This document shows, in pieces, positions 24,564 to 33,969 of a stretch of DNA of 64,000 nt (the stretch's first letter is position 1; every line of letters starts with the position of its first letter). Below the pieces are notes generated by a model that was not told the DNA's origin, searched no databases, and worked only from the letters and a program-made list of their open reading frames with translations. This DNA comes from Picochlorum sp. 'celeri' (lineage: Eukaryota; Chlorophyta; Trebouxiophyceae). The stretch covers positions 62,001-126,000 of the forward strand of contig JAACMV010000011.1 of NCBI GenBank assembly GCA_010909725.1, read 5' to 3'. Both the position numbers and the translations under genes were made by a program.

Positions 24564-26189
24564 ATGAATCAAACCAGAATTCAAACGTACAGTGGATTCT
24601 GTGTCACCAATACAAACACAAAGAGTGTTGAAAAGGTTGGACTCTCTTCCTGTTACCACAAAGTTACTATACATCGTGACGCCTTGCGGATTTCTGGGGA
24701 TCGTATCCGAGTATGGAGCTGGAATAATGCAAGGGATCTGAGGATAACTCAGGGCGACGATCCTGTGCCAGCAGACCTCAAAGATGGGCGGTATGAAGTG
24801 AAGCGTGTCCTTGGGAGGGGAGGCAACGCCACCACGTACAGATGCTGGGACCGAGACGCCGAGTCCCATGTGGCGATAAAGGAGTTATCGTTACGTCGTA
24901 TGCGGAATTGGAAGCAGTTGGATCTGTTTGAAAGGGAGGCTCAGATCCTGGAGGCCATTGAGAACCCAAACATTCCAAAGTACATTGACTATTTTGAAGT
25001 TGACACGGATGATGATAAAGCGTTTTACATAGTTCAAGAACTTGCTGAAGGCAAATCGCTGCAGGATGCGATTGAGATGGGTCACAAGTGGACGGATGCC
25101 GAGTTGATTCGCATTCTTTGTGAGATGCTTTTGGTTCTCAAGTACTTGGCTGGACTGCGGCCACCAGTCGTGCACCGAGATGTAAAGCCTGCAAACATCA
25201 TCGTGTCAGATTTAGATAATGTAGAGAATGCAAAAATAATGCTGGTAGACTTTGGTGGTGTCCAGGCGGCAGAGTTTGATGACTCGATGAAGTCCTTCAC
25301 CATTGTGGGTACTATGGGCTTTGCAGCTCCTGAAATGTTGAGAGGTCGCTGTGATCCAAAGTCTGATCTGTATAGTTTGGGTGCAACAATTTTATATCTT
25401 GCATCTGGTAGGCTGCCCAGTCAGTTTCCCGAGTCAAGAATGAAACTGGACTTGTCTGCTGTGGAACTGAATGACAAACTCAGAAATGTCCTGGCTGGAT
25501 TGCTGGAGCCAGTGTCCGAGGATCGCCTGACCCTGGAAAATGCATTATCTATACTTCAGGGGCGTGGGCGCGTGATGGGGGGCAGTGCATTTCATGGTAG
25601 CATTGTGCCACAGACTGGGAAGGGACAGTTCGTGAAGAAGCCTGTTGGTTCTCGTGTCATGCTGGAAAAAAGGGGCGATACTCTTCGGATACATATTCCC
25701 CCAGCCAAATTTGATAGTTCATCGTTGGCTACTGGGGGGTTTGCTCTGTTCTGGAATGGGTTTGTCGCTTTTTGGACTGCATCTGCCTTGGCCAGTGGAG
25801 GCATTGTATTTGCTCTCTTTTCCATCCCTTTTTGGCTTGCGGGTGCGAATCTTGCTAAATCTGCCATAGGACGTCAGTTCATATCGGAAACATTAGAAAT
25901 CAATTCAGTATTCTGGAGATTAGAGAAGAAACTGGCTGTACTGTCTCGCAATGCAGATGCCACAAAATTCAAGCGTGAATGGACAGACTCTGGGACAAAA
26001 CACGCTTCTGGCAACACAAATGATCTCTCGAATGCCATGTTAAACGTTAGCGGATATATCAATGGTGTTCCGCAAACACAATTGATCATAAAGCATGGTG
26101 TGGAAGAGATTGTGATCGGGGAAGGCTTGGAGGCAGTTGAACAGGAATGGCTTGTCTCAGAGATTAACGACTTTTTACAACGTTACTGA
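24564..26189 (+). CDS. Ser/Thr protein kinase with C-terminal membrane hairpin, cyanobacterial-type (probably plastid)
   Basis: A 541-residue kinase. The N-terminal 60 residues could be a transit peptide. The kinase domain (about 76-325) has LGRGGNATTYRCW (Gly loop), VAIKEL (catalytic Lys), HRDVKPAN (catalytic loop), VDFGGVQ (DFG) and GTMGFAAPEML (activation segment end). All essential residues are there. Two adjacent hydrophobic stretches near residues 390-435 form a membrane hairpin, and a C-terminal domain of about 105 residues follows. The layout resembles bacterial/cyanobacterial Hanks-type kinases with a membrane tail, and plastid STN-type regulation is an analogy only. Its last 7 bases overlap the opposing DGAT1 gene. 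Confidence 0.85.
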   Translation: MNQTRIQTYSGFCVTNTNTKSVEKVGLSSCYHKVTIHRDALRISGDRIRVWSWNNARDLRITQGDDPVPADLKDGRYEVKRVLGRGGNATTYRCWDRDAESHVAIKELSLRRMRNWKQLDLFEREAQILEAIENPNIPKYIDYFEVDTDDDKAFYIVQELAEGKSLQDAIEMGHKWTDAELIRILCEMLLVLKYLAGLRPPVVHRDVKPANIIVSDLDNVENAKIMLVDFGGVQAAEFDDSMKSFTIVGTMGFAAPEMLRGRCDPKSDLYSLGATILYLASGRLPSQFPESRMKLDLSAVELNDKLRNVLAGLLEPVSEDRLTLENALSILQGRGRVMGGSAFHGSIVPQTGKGQFVKKPVGSRVMLEKRGDTLRIHIPPAKFDSSSLATGGFALFWNGFVAFWTASALASGGIVFALFSIPFWLAGANLAKSAIGRQFISETLEINSVFWRLEKKLAVLSRNADATKFKREWTDSGTKHASGNTNDLSNAMLNVSGYINGVPQTQLIIKHGVEEIVIGEGLEAVEQEWLVSEINDFLQRY

Positions 26190-28416
26190 AATTGATGAGA
26201 TTTCCTGTAATCGTGGAAATACAAAATCTCAGCAATTGGCTGACCTAAGAAACAAAACGATATCCAGAAAATTGCATTCCCAACCCTATCACTCTGAAAG
26301 TGGCGCTTCAATTGCTCAGTGACCCACATCAGAGGCACTTGCAACATCAGGCCCCAAAAGGCCCAGCCACGAAGCATGTGCAACGGGACACCTACTAAAA
26401 CCTCGTGAAAGATGGCACTGATAAAGAATACAAGAACCCCGGCATAAAATTTGGGGATTCCCAGGTTTGTGGCAGGAAAGTACACGTGCCGGAGCATCCA
26501 CTTGTGCACTGGCATGTTCCACAGCCTCCAATATTCCCCAAGGGTGGTCGCATTCCACCATTCTTTATAAAATTCCCTATCACCAAATCTTGTTATTTCA
26601 GCTAATACGTTGAGCCACAATTCAAACAAAGAATAAAACATTGCTAACCAAAAGTACAGTGTTGGAATGGACAGTTTCAAGACCCTCTCAATCACCACGA
26701 GCCAATCCTGCAGGAACCATAAAATAATCATTCTTTATAGCATATCCAAGACATATGTATAATACTTCATACCATTTCTTGTAGAGGCTTCATAGAGTTG
26801 TCGATCGTGGGTTCAATGTACTGCTCAAAAAAGAAGAGCATCATGCCCAATCCTGCAGAAAGCATGACAATTCTGCGCATCAACCATCGCACTCGAAATC
26901 TTGGACTCCTCGGATACGACAACTGATAGCACAGGGTTGGAGCGACTAAAAAGTAGGAGAACTGGGTCAGGGACAGGTTTGCTGGGTATACCATATCATC
27001 AGTCTCAACAGCAAGAGGCTCTGATCCAGAGAGCGACTCTCCAGGCCATCGACGCCTCGGATCAATGCATTTCAGCTGTCTTAAAGACCAGTTCACATGA
27101 ATGAAGCTGACAAGTTTGAACCAGAGCACCGTCGTCATCATGGTCAAACCAAACGATGGAAGGGGCTCTGCCATTGTCACTGTAATGATGTGAAATGGGA
27201 CCAAAAGCACCAGCGACGTGTTGATTAAATTCAGCAGGAAGGTCACACCCTCGGCGAACTTTCTCCTTTTATTGAATCTCTTCGATATCTCGTCTGAACT
27301 CATTACCTCCTTCTTCTCCTCTCCCATCCTCTTCATCAGATCCCTCCTCAGCATGGCAGCAGCAAGTTGTTCAATCACTAGACCGATTCCTGCAAACATC
27401 CCCAGAGCAGGCCAACACAGGAGCAATGATATGTTCCCTGATGGAGTGACTATCGCACGGATAAACGTAAAAGGGTTGAATCTAATCCCGTACTTGATCA
27501 TGTTCTCCAAGATCAACCGAAAGTTTGCAGCAGCCAGAATGATAAACATAAGAGTCACCATGCCACTCTGGTCTGATACCCGTATTCTCTCCGAAGATAA
27601 CAATGAAAACTTTGGATGCATGTGGACAGGCACACACCCATCATACCCTGTGCCCAAGCCTTTCATCTTTGTATCCTTTTGTTTTGATGTCTGTCCTCCC
27701 TTGCCGCGCTGGGCTCTCGACGTTACAGTTGTCCCCATATCCGATTGATCGGATGTATATCCACTCTGAATTCTTTGGAAATCGCCTTCTGATCCATGCA
27801 CCGCGCTTCTCCGCAGCGAGCCACTCACCACGTCATCAGCCTCGCCATCTGCACTAGCTTGCTTCTCCCCATACTGTTTTCGAGAGCATCCACTGTCTTC
27901 CAATGCATCCAACCATGCCGTCATCTCAGAATGGGATTCCGTTGATAAACGCACCAAGTCAACTCCCAATCCATCCATGACCCTGAATGTCCAATATTTC
28001 CTCCTCTTCAACCCCTCCACATCCACAAAGGTCCCTCGCAGACTCAACTGGCCCCTCGGAGGATATCTATAGACATCCCTCTCATTTTTATAATACATGA
28101 GAGAGCCACTCCTCACAATGACGTATCGAGGCTCCCATGTATTTGCCCACAACGAACTCGTCGCACGAGGTCTATACTTGTTCAAGTACCCACTCTTGGC
28201 AACACTCCACATAGCACTGTTCCCAGGCATTGAACCCTCACCATGCGCCGCAATCTGCAGAATATATTGTTATAAGGGACAGAATTCGAGGATTTCACGA
28301 GCAATCGAACGCACCATCTTTCGTAACCGTTGATTTTCTTCTTCCAAATCTTGGATGACCTGCTGATCCGCCTGGCCATCGTCTCGAAGCTTATGATACG
28401 CCTGTTTTAGTAACAT
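26183..28416 (-). CDS. DGAT1: Diacylglycerol acyltransferase 1 with N-terminal PH domain; three exons
   Basis: Acyl-CoA:diacylglycerol acyltransferase of the MBOAT family, final step of triacylglycerol synthesis in the ER. Exons on the minus strand are 28416-28315, 28254-26773 and 26707-26183, with introns of 60 and 65 nt, all phase 0, giving 702 aa. Exon 1 encodes a coiled-coil segment with ADQQVIQDLEEENQRLRKM. Next is a PH domain (about 50-155; SGYLNKYRP, WEPRYVIV, YWTFRVMD), a polar linker, and about nine membrane helices. The MBOAT signatures are FYKEWWN, WNMPVHKWMLRH and the active-site His in FISAIFHEVLVGVP. PH-DGAT1 is known from chlorophyte and stramenopile algae. The stop region overlaps the kinase stop by 7 bp, and a TGTAA follows inside the kinase coding region. 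Confidence 0.9.
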
Positions 28417-28564
28417 AATAATCTATCCTTTTTATTTTGGGTATAGGAAGGGTATTTTATTCACTCTCCGTTTAAAAGGGTAAATGCCAAGTGTCCCACT
28501 AGACCATTACAAAATAAACCCGATTAGCGGGTACGTGCATATGAAAAAGATTTTTGAAAGATCT

Positions 28565-30466
28565 CTAATAGATTACAGGGCCCTTGAGGGTCGCGGAGCC
28601 ATCTTGACGGATAGAGAAAATGATATTGCCCCTGATGCCTTTGTAGGTCCCAGTGCCACTTGTGATGGAGCAGTTGGGTACATCCTCTGCTGCATTTAAG
28701 ATTGCATTACCTCTGATAACGCCCGACCCAGATCCAATCTTGAATTTGATAGATCCGGGTTGGTCGAGGAGATTGGTGAGATACAGCCTCCCTGAACCAA
28801 TTGGCCTGCCAGTGAGGTTACCAACGAGGTCAAACTGAGATTCTGTTGCGAGTGGCTCCTTCAAATTCAATTTCAAGTCAATCATGTGTTCTCGGCGCCT
28901 CGCAGTGAGCCTTTTGGCTGAAACTTCTTTCAGTCTTCTTTTCAGTCGCCGGAATTGAGCATCCTCTTGGACTGTTCTAGTGTATCCAGAATATGCCAAG
29001 TTGATGGATTCTGTGGGGTCCTTGAGCAAATCATACATTTCAAACTCACTTCTGATTTTTGTGATTTCTCTCGCTGGATCAAAATATTTGCAGAATTTGA
29101 ATCTCTCTTCCCGAATACATAGCATGTGGTTGGGCTCGTCGACGTATGGGGGTGAGCTTTGACCAATCTGATAATCATCCATCGTGAAAATGATGTAATC
29201 TTGCACAGATTTGCTCTGATCAAAGATGATTGGAGCATAGCTAATGCCCTCGAATCGATCCTTAGGTCCTTTGCCTCCCAACAAGTCTTGCAACGTTGGG
29301 GCCAAATCAATGTGGCTGACCAATGCCTCACTTGATCTTGCCTCTGGAAACAAGACTGGATTGGAAATGATGAGGGGTACATTCACCGTCTCCTCATAAA
29401 AATTGAAACATTTTTGCCTTGTGAGTCCATGTGAGAGTCCAGTTTCCCCATGATCAGATATTTTGATCACGATTGTGTCGTTTGTCAGATTTTTCTCTTC
29501 AAGACCATCCAGCACCTGAACCAGGTACTGATCGACCCACTTTTGAAGATTGGCATAGAAATTGACATATTTTCTCTGGACTTCCGGCGTGGAGAGTTCA
29601 CCGAGAACAAGATCAGAGATTCGGTTGAAATCTGCATGAGCCTTTGGCTTGGTTGACAAATCCTCATTCACAGTTGGTGGGAGCTCAATATCTCCCTCTG
29701 TCCAGCTGTCATTGTATCCAGCCACATAGTAATTATCTGTCTCAAAAAATGTGATATCATGCGGATTAACGAGTGATACCACCAGGAAGAACGGTTGCTG
29801 CTCTACAGCAACGGTTCTGAGGTATTGAAGGGCGCCTTCAAGACCATCCTCCACCTCCTCTTCACTCGAGGCCAGGCTTGACATGTATCTCTCGTCGTTG
29901 TTTGCCTCTGATGAATTTCCATATCCATACTCTGGCAGCCCTAACCCCAAGCCAGAGTCGGGTGGATTCCATCGAGACCAACCATATCGTTCAAGATCTT
30001 TAGGCTTTGCATCTGTGTTGTTCACCCCTTTGAAGACATCAATCTTGCCCTTGTATACAGTTGTATACCCCGCTTCCTGTGCTATCGTGGCAAGATTCGC
30101 CACGTCGGTTGGCATATCTTCCTGTGGATACTCATCATTCGACATTGTATTACGCAATTTGTATCGGACGCCATGCTGTGCGGGCATCAAGCCAGTGAGC
30201 ATGGATGCCCTGCTGCTTGAGCAGGTGACAGAATTTGTGAAACTTCTCTGAAAAGTGATGCCTTGTTCCATGAGCCTCGCTGTTCCTGGCATATTGTCTT
30301 CAATCCATCCATCAGGATAATACTGGACTCTTCGCTCCTGATCCGTGATGAACAGTACAACATTCTTCCCATTGAAATCAGCAGCAGAAATTTCCCTTGT
30401 TGCTTGGGCGCAACCAAGTGTGTTCAAAAGTAGCACGAGGGCCACAGAGGAGTATATGTGCCACAT
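28565..30466 (-). CDS. Secreted type I sulfatase with variant active-site motif
   Basis: Sulfatase-family hydrolase, probably of sulfated cell-wall or environmental polysaccharides. The chosen ATG gives a clear signal peptide (MWHIYSSVALVLLLNTLGCA); an in-frame ATG at 30559 would bury it behind 31 residues. Then come metal-binding NVVLFITDQERR, and SVTCSSSRASMLTG, where the Cys is the formylglycine position. The canonical motif is C-x-P-S-R; here Ser replaces Pro. Also seen: YTTVYKGKID, NPHDITFF, KISDHGETGLSHG and SHIDLAPTLQDLLG. Asp-His for calcium and substrate binding are present. After about residue 500 a beta-rich C-terminal domain (LYLTNLLDQPGSIKFKIG) has Gly-rich repeats. Complete and intron-free (633 aa). 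Confidence 0.87.
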   Translation of the reverse strand: MWHIYSSVALVLLLNTLGCAQATREISAADFNGKNVVLFITDQERRVQYYPDGWIEDNMPGTARLMEQGITFQRSFTNSVTCSSSRASMLTGLMPAQHGVRYKLRNTMSNDEYPQEDMPTDVANLATIAQEAGYTTVYKGKIDVFKGVNNTDAKPKDLERYGWSRWNPPDSGLGLGLPEYGYGNSSEANNDERYMSSLASSEEEVEDGLEGALQYLRTVAVEQQPFFLVVSLVNPHDITFFETDNYYVAGYNDSWTEGDIELPPTVNEDLSTKPKAHADFNRISDLVLGELSTPEVQRKYVNFYANLQKWVDQYLVQVLDGLEEKNLTNDTIVIKISDHGETGLSHGLTRQKCFNFYEETVNVPLIISNPVLFPEARSSEALVSHIDLAPTLQDLLGGKGPKDRFEGISYAPIIFDQSKSVQDYIIFTMDDYQIGQSSPPYVDEPNHMLCIREERFKFCKYFDPAREITKIRSEFEMYDLLKDPTESINLAYSGYTRTVQEDAQFRRLKRRLKEVSAKRLTARRREHMIDLKLNLKEPLATESQFDLVGNLTGRPIGSGRLYLTNLLDQPGSIKFKIGSGSGVIRGNAILNAAEDVPNCSITSGTGTYKGIRGNIIFSIRQDGSATLKGPVIY

Positions 30467-30773
30467 ATCCCCAAAGAGACTATATTTTTTTATTTTTACA
30501 GATTTAATACCGTATCTTCTACGAAAGAGTGGACAATTGCTGACATCGCACGATTGCATGGTCCCGGATTACGCTACTACTCAGCGCCAGACCTGCAGGT
30601 GCAGGTCGCGATCTTAACCTTTTAAGGTGAAAATTTTCATGAAAGGTGATCACCAAATCTGCCGCGGCACCTGTAGCAGGCCAAACCTCCAACACGGAAT
30701 TGAACTCTACAAAAACAATCGCAACTTTTCCTCAACACACACTTGTATTACTGAAAAAGAGTCCTTGGAAAGA
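30467..30773. promoter_or_regulatory. Divergent intergenic region, sulfatase/NTF2-like
   Basis: About 300 bases between two divergent genes for secreted proteins. T/A-rich near 30480-30500. Contains GCAGGTGCAGGT near 30594. A shared bidirectional promoter is possible but no specific element can be shown. Confidence 0.3.
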
Positions 30774-31916
30774 ATGGTTTCCCTCATTGTAGCGGGGCTC
30801 CTGCTCACTTCGTGGACTGGTCGAGTACTCGGCCAGATCGTTCCTGATACTTCCGACAGTTATGTTTCCTGTCCAGCGTGCGATCTTTCCTATTCTTCTG
30901 ATATCGCATCGGGTTCTGCAGCGAATGAATCATTTGCGATCGTCGGAGACTTTGTGAGTGCCCTTTCAACCAGAGACCCGGAAAAGGTAGCCCAAGTATT
31001 TTGCGACGATGGCATCTTGTGGGGAACAGTGAGCAAAAAGGCCAGATATACTGCAGAAGAGATTTACTCCTACTTTGACTACTTTGCCAGGGAAGAGAAC
31101 GAGGTGCTCTCCGCCTGTCCACAAGTGTTGAACGTAGGTGCTCCTGACCTGTACAAGGCCAATGTTGCTGTGAACAATGCCGGCAGCTGCTTGCGTATGA
31201 GCTTCACTGTCAATATTAAAAACAATTGTATTGCATACCTGTATTCCTCATACTTTCCAAACGATCCAGAGGATCTCAGAGAGGTTGACTTGGAGAATGA
31301 AATGCCTTGGGGGAGCACTGAGACAGATACCCTTCCCGACCCTGACACGGCGCTCGGGGACTGCAAGGCATGCGATCTGACAGTTCGTGGTGATATCACA
31401 GAGTCGGACGTTGACGGAGTCCAAGGAGTCATGAATGCTTGGGTGGATGGGCTCTTGGCACAGAATTCAACAGCAATTGCTGATACATATTGTACAGGGT
31501 CGAGCTTTTTATGGGGGACCGTCTCAAACATGAGACGCAATACGTATGATGAGATCAAGAGCTATTTTGACTGGTTTGCAACGTCGCGCAACTTCACTGA
31601 AGAGATACAATCAGTCTGCCCAACGCTGTCCATGATTGCTGACACTGTGTTTGTCGAGGACAGAGAATTGCGCCTGGGTGAACAATGCCTCAGAATGTCC
31701 TACACGATCGCCAATGAAGATGGAACCTATTGCATCAAGGGATTGTCAAGCTCATACTTCCCAGAAGAACCAGCCGGTCTTGTGGCAGCAGATGCAAAGA
31801 ATTTGAATCCCTCTCCCCCATCATCACCAGAGGTATCTCCATCGCCAGCAGCATCCGCCAAGGAGCATCTTTGGCTGATGACAGTAGCTGTGTCTCTCCT
31901 TGTCTTTGTCTTTTAA
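30774..31916 (+). CDS. Secreted protein with two SnoaL/NTF2-like domains and GPI-type tail
   Basis: A 380-residue protein. The ATG chosen yields a signal peptide (MVSLIVAGLLLTSWTGRVLG). Two homologous domains follow: residues about 45-165 and 195-320. Each contains ACDL near its start, a helix pair, F(L)WGTVS, R(Y/N)T.(E/D)EI.SYFD(Y/W)FA, a C-P segment, CLRMS(F/Y)T and SSYFP(N/E). Such cone-fold domains occur in calcium/calmodulin-dependent kinase association domains and SnoaL-like proteins; binding of small ligands or self-assembly is a family property, not shown here. A Pro/Ser spacer and a C-terminal hydrophobic HLWLMTVAVSLLVFVF without a cytosolic tail suggest GPI anchoring. Duplicated by tandem domain duplication; divergent from the sulfatase. 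Confidence 0.72.
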   Translation: MVSLIVAGLLLTSWTGRVLGQIVPDTSDSYVSCPACDLSYSSDIASGSAANESFAIVGDFVSALSTRDPEKVAQVFCDDGILWGTVSKKARYTAEEIYSYFDYFAREENEVLSACPQVLNVGAPDLYKANVAVNNAGSCLRMSFTVNIKNNCIAYLYSSYFPNDPEDLREVDLENEMPWGSTETDTLPDPDTALGDCKACDLTVRGDITESDVDGVQGVMNAWVDGLLAQNSTAIADTYCTGSSFLWGTVSNMRRNTYDEIKSYFDWFATSRNFTEEIQSVCPTLSMIADTVFVEDRELRLGEQCLRMSYTIANEDGTYCIKGLSSSYFPEEPAGLVAADAKNLNPSPPSSPEVSPSPAASAKEHLWLMTVAVSLLVFVF

Positions 31917-32036
31917 AGTCTGAATAAGTCCAATACCGTGAAGAATGAGTCGCGACTGTCTGTAATTAACGTTTGCGATCAACCGCAACTACCAGTAGGA
32001 TCGACGACTCTGAACGCATTCTCGACCACGGATGCG

Positions 32037-33488
32037 ATGAATCATGATACTTGGAGTCACACGTATTCTTCCATCGTAGGAAGTCGTGCTGTGCCCGGTA
32101 GAGCGACGAAGTGGTCACAGGTTCGACGGGAAATTCAATCTGCAGGCATTCGGAGTAGAATGCCTGATCGATTGGGTGCTATTATGCCAGAAGATGTACA
32201 TTCAAAGGGATTGTTAGGTCAGGAGACTGCTACCACAGGCCATCCTGCTGGTATAAGGAAGGAAACCGAGAGGGTCGAGCCAGCCCTGGTTGTGTTCAGC
32301 GGGGGTACCGCCTTTAATAGCGTTGCCTCCCATGTCAAGGGGCTGACGACGACGATATCTCATGTGCTTCCTGTGTCAGATGATGGTGGTAGTACTGCGG
32401 AGATTGTTCGAGTGCTTGGTGGGCCTGCAGTGGGGGATATTAGGAGTAGATGCCTGCGGCTTGCAGACGATGGCGATGACGAGGCTCGTGCCGTGAAAGC
32501 CCTTCTGGCGCATCGATTGTGCGGTACAGACGCGGAATCTGCGAAGAAGGAATGGTATGATATTGTAGAAGGGGAGCATCCTCTGTGGGCAGGCGTCTCA
32601 GAGCCGTATAAGCACACCATTCGGGCATTCCTGGTTCACTTTCATGTGAACATCCTCCGGCATTCGACAGAAAAGTTCATGTTTCAGAGTGGTTCAGTTG
32701 GGAATTTTTTCTTTGCTGGGGCTCGAACATTTTTTAGATCTTTAGAAGCTGCGATCTTTATGTTTACACGAGTCGCTAAGATTCCAGAGGGCTCCATGGT
32801 GCTGCCAGCAATATGCACAGAGGAGCGAATCAAGCTGGCTGCAGAGCTGGACAATGGGGATGTGATTGTGGGGCAGAACGCGATATCTCACCCGTGCGAT
32901 GTATCTTCTCCATCTCAGGTAGATAAAACGTCATGGGACCAATTAGATTCCCCCATTAGACGCATATTCTACCTCTCGACGGAAGGGGACACAAAGGAGC
33001 ATGAGGTTGCTCCTGTTGCGAATCCTCGAGTGCTGGCCGAGCTGGATAAAGCAGACGCGATAGTGTATGGTATGGGATCTTTATACACTTCCATCTGCCC
33101 ATCATTGATTTTAAAAGGCACAGGAGAACGCGTTGCCATGAGGAACTGTCCTAAGATTTTGGTGCTGAATGGTGCCATGGATAGGGAAGTGTCCTGCTCG
33201 TTGAGCCACGCGGGTCCAATGAAGGCCAGCGACGTTATACTGGCCATCACAGATGCTTTGAATAGGAGAGGTGCATCCTCCAAAGTGGGGGAGCTGAGGC
33301 ACCTGCCGTCTAGGTATGTGACAGAACTCGTTGTTCCAGCAGGTGGTCCAATTGAGATTGACAGAGATTCCTTGCGCGAACTAGGCATCAGAAATATAGT
33401 GGAAGCAGAAACCCACGCTGTAGAGGGAGGAGTTCACTATGACCCAGATTCATTGATTGATTGTCTTGCGTCTCTTGTAAACTGTTGA
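32037..33488 (+). CDS. CofD/YvcK-like family protein
   Basis: A 483-residue protein (first in-frame ATG) of the CofD-like superfamily. The conserved domain begins ALVVFSGGTAFNSVA (nucleotide/phosphate loop) and has VLPVSDDGGSTAEIVRVLGGPAVGDIRSRCLRLAD, GSVGNFFFAGARTFF, DAIVYGMGSLYTSICPSLILKGTGE and KILVLNGAMDRE. Bacterial YvcK/GlmR binds UDP-sugars and controls central carbon flow and wall synthesis; CofD transfers phospholactate in F420 synthesis. Fungal and algal members like this one are functionally unassigned, and F420 synthesis is not implied. The N-terminal 75 residues may target an organelle. A TGTAA lies just before the stop codon. Confidence 0.85.
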   Translation: MNHDTWSHTYSSIVGSRAVPGRATKWSQVRREIQSAGIRSRMPDRLGAIMPEDVHSKGLLGQETATTGHPAGIRKETERVEPALVVFSGGTAFNSVASHVKGLTTTISHVLPVSDDGGSTAEIVRVLGGPAVGDIRSRCLRLADDGDDEARAVKALLAHRLCGTDAESAKKEWYDIVEGEHPLWAGVSEPYKHTIRAFLVHFHVNILRHSTEKFMFQSGSVGNFFFAGARTFFRSLEAAIFMFTRVAKIPEGSMVLPAICTEERIKLAAELDNGDVIVGQNAISHPCDVSSPSQVDKTSWDQLDSPIRRIFYLSTEGDTKEHEVAPVANPRVLAELDKADAIVYGMGSLYTSICPSLILKGTGERVAMRNCPKILVLNGAMDREVSCSLSHAGPMKASDVILAITDALNRRGASSKVGELRHLPSRYVTELVVPAGGPIEIDRDSLRELGIRNIVEAETHAVEGGVHYDPDSLIDCLASLVNC

Positions 33489-33969
33489 GAAGGTTACTCC
33501 CTCAAATAGAGGACTGGAGCCCCCCACACTTCTCACTGTGGGTGCACCCCACCCTTGCTGTCGCCAACCTTGTCCCACCTTTTCCGTCATATAAGGAGTC
33601 GCAGGTGGAAAAAAGTATCCCCAAGATTTTCAAAAGATTGGAGGGAGGGTTTACTGGCGAAATATCGATAGATACACGGGTCTATCGTGGCACATACAGC
33701 CCCCTTGGAAATGGCGTCTGAAAACCTGGCCAATCGATTTGTGCATGCGCAACAAAGGCTCAGGCACAACCGCATCGCAAACAGAAGCGATAGAAATACT
33801 TTCAGATAACATAGAGAAGAACCTTAAAATTTTGTGATCGCTTGGAGAGCGGAGAGTCTGTCCAAGCCCGAGGTGCCTGTCAGTGTCAATGTCTGCCGAC
33901 CACTCCGAGTAGTTCCAGGAGAATCATAGCAGCAGTCTCGTGTAGGTTTGTTCCTTTGTATGATTCATA
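33489..33969. other. Intergenic region upstream of the SET-domain gene
   Basis: About 480 bases with no supportable gene. A small frame at 33461-33721 overlaps the preceding gene's end and has no recognisable content. The region presumably holds the 3' end of the CofD-like gene and the promoter of the ATXR3-like gene. Confidence 0.5.
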
